NCBI RefSeq assembly: GCF_000175935.2
Contig: NC_014840.1
Span: 257,081-321,080 of the forward strand
Length of the DNA: 64,000 nucleotides
Source: Pantoea sp. At-9b
Lineage (GTDB): Bacteria; Pseudomonadota; Gammaproteobacteria; Enterobacterales; Enterobacteriaceae
Direction of reading: 5' to 3'
A model generated the notes under the pieces. That model was not told the origin of the DNA. It saw only the letters and a program-made list of their open reading frames with translations, and ran no database searches. Positions 63,802 through 64,000 of the stretch are shown here, piece after piece (within the stretch, counting starts at the first letter, position 1; each line of letters opens with the position of its first letter). The position numbers and the translations under genes were made by a program.

Positions 63802-63858
63802 TTATTGTTTTCCTGCCGTCGCCAGACAGAACAAAGAAGAAACAATCGCCAGACCAAT

Positions 63859-63874
63859 TGTTGGAAACAACACA
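63859..63874. promoter_or_regulatory. NifA upstream activator site for nifH
   Basis: TGT-TGGAAACAAC-ACA matches TGT-N10-ACA, centred about 130 bases upstream of the nifH start point. Confidence 0.88.
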
Positions 63875-63906
63875 ATTACCCCGCACCCGGCAGTGGCCTG
63901 TAGCTT

Positions 63907-63922
63907 TGTGAGCTGTTCAACA
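63907..63922. promoter_or_regulatory. Second NifA site near the right edge
   Basis: TGT-GAGCTGTTCA-ACA matches TGT-N10-ACA, 48 bases beyond the nifH site. It is centred about 177 bases from the nifH start. It may strengthen nifH or serve a divergent gene beyond base 64000; nifJ occupies that place in Klebsiella. Confidence 0.65.
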
Positions 63923-64000
63923 GGTTGTCGGATCGGCTGTGCTGTTCCGCGCAATGCCACCCGCACTGTGCGACAGTGAAAAAAACCATCTCACTGTTTT

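Overview
The window looks like a chromosome or large-plasmid segment of a free-living or plant-associated diazotrophic member of the Enterobacterales. The evidence is a nif cluster collinear with that of Klebsiella, several enterobacterial-type genes (mntP, fsr, YhcN/BhsA-type small periplasmic proteins) and moderate GC. Genus is not decidable by eye; Erwiniaceae (Pantoea-like) or Kosakonia/Klebsiella relatives are all possible. Both strands are densely coded. I see no tRNA, rRNA or CRISPR array.

1-7.3 kb: ordinary accessory metabolism. It holds a glutathione S-transferase, LysR regulator, cupin, FMN reductase, LysE-type exporter, a GntR regulator divergent from an MdtG-like MFS pump with a clear palindromic operator, an isochorismatase-like protein lacking the catalytic Cys, and the manganese exporter gene mntP.

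7.7-28.7 kb: a nearly identical cassette encoding YhcN/BhsA-family (DUF1471) periplasmic proteins occurs three times (8.02, 18.97 and 28.32 kb). The first two copies hold two paralogues each; the third is a single in-frame chimera of the two. Between copies 1 and 2 lie a GntR-controlled amino-acid ABC importer that lacks its ATPase gene, a serine-hydroxymethyltransferase-like enzyme, and a group of small oxidoreductases and hydrolases. Between copies 2 and 3 lies a four-gene, probably Fur-controlled operon (TonB-like protein, TonB-dependent receptor, M16 protease, SbmA/YddA-type ABC protein). This is the composition of the Fus ferredoxin-uptake (protease-associated import) systems.

28.8-44.2 kb: an AraC regulator with an Fsr-type pump, a 1069-residue Ig-like autotransporter, then a patchy region of AT-rich orphan genes, a PIN-toxin remnant, an IS3-family remnant and an intact AbiE toxin-antitoxin pair with two inverted repeats in front of it. 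This is probably the edge of an island.

44.5-64 kb: a compact nif cluster, nifQ-B-A-L (minus), nifF (plus), nifM-Z-W-V-S-U, nifX-N-E, nifY-T-K-D-H (all minus). Every expected sigma-54 promoter (nifH, E, U, F, L, B) can be read as GG-N10-GC, and NifA sites TGT-N10-ACA lie upstream of nifH, nifE, nifU, nifB and nifF. A second NifA site near the right edge suggests a divergent NifA-controlled gene (nifJ in Klebsiella) just outside the window. NtrC would start the cascade at nifLA, NifA (checked by NifL) would activate the rest, NifB/E/N/Q/V/X would build FeMo-co, NifU/S would supply Fe-S clusters, and NifF would deliver electrons to NifH.
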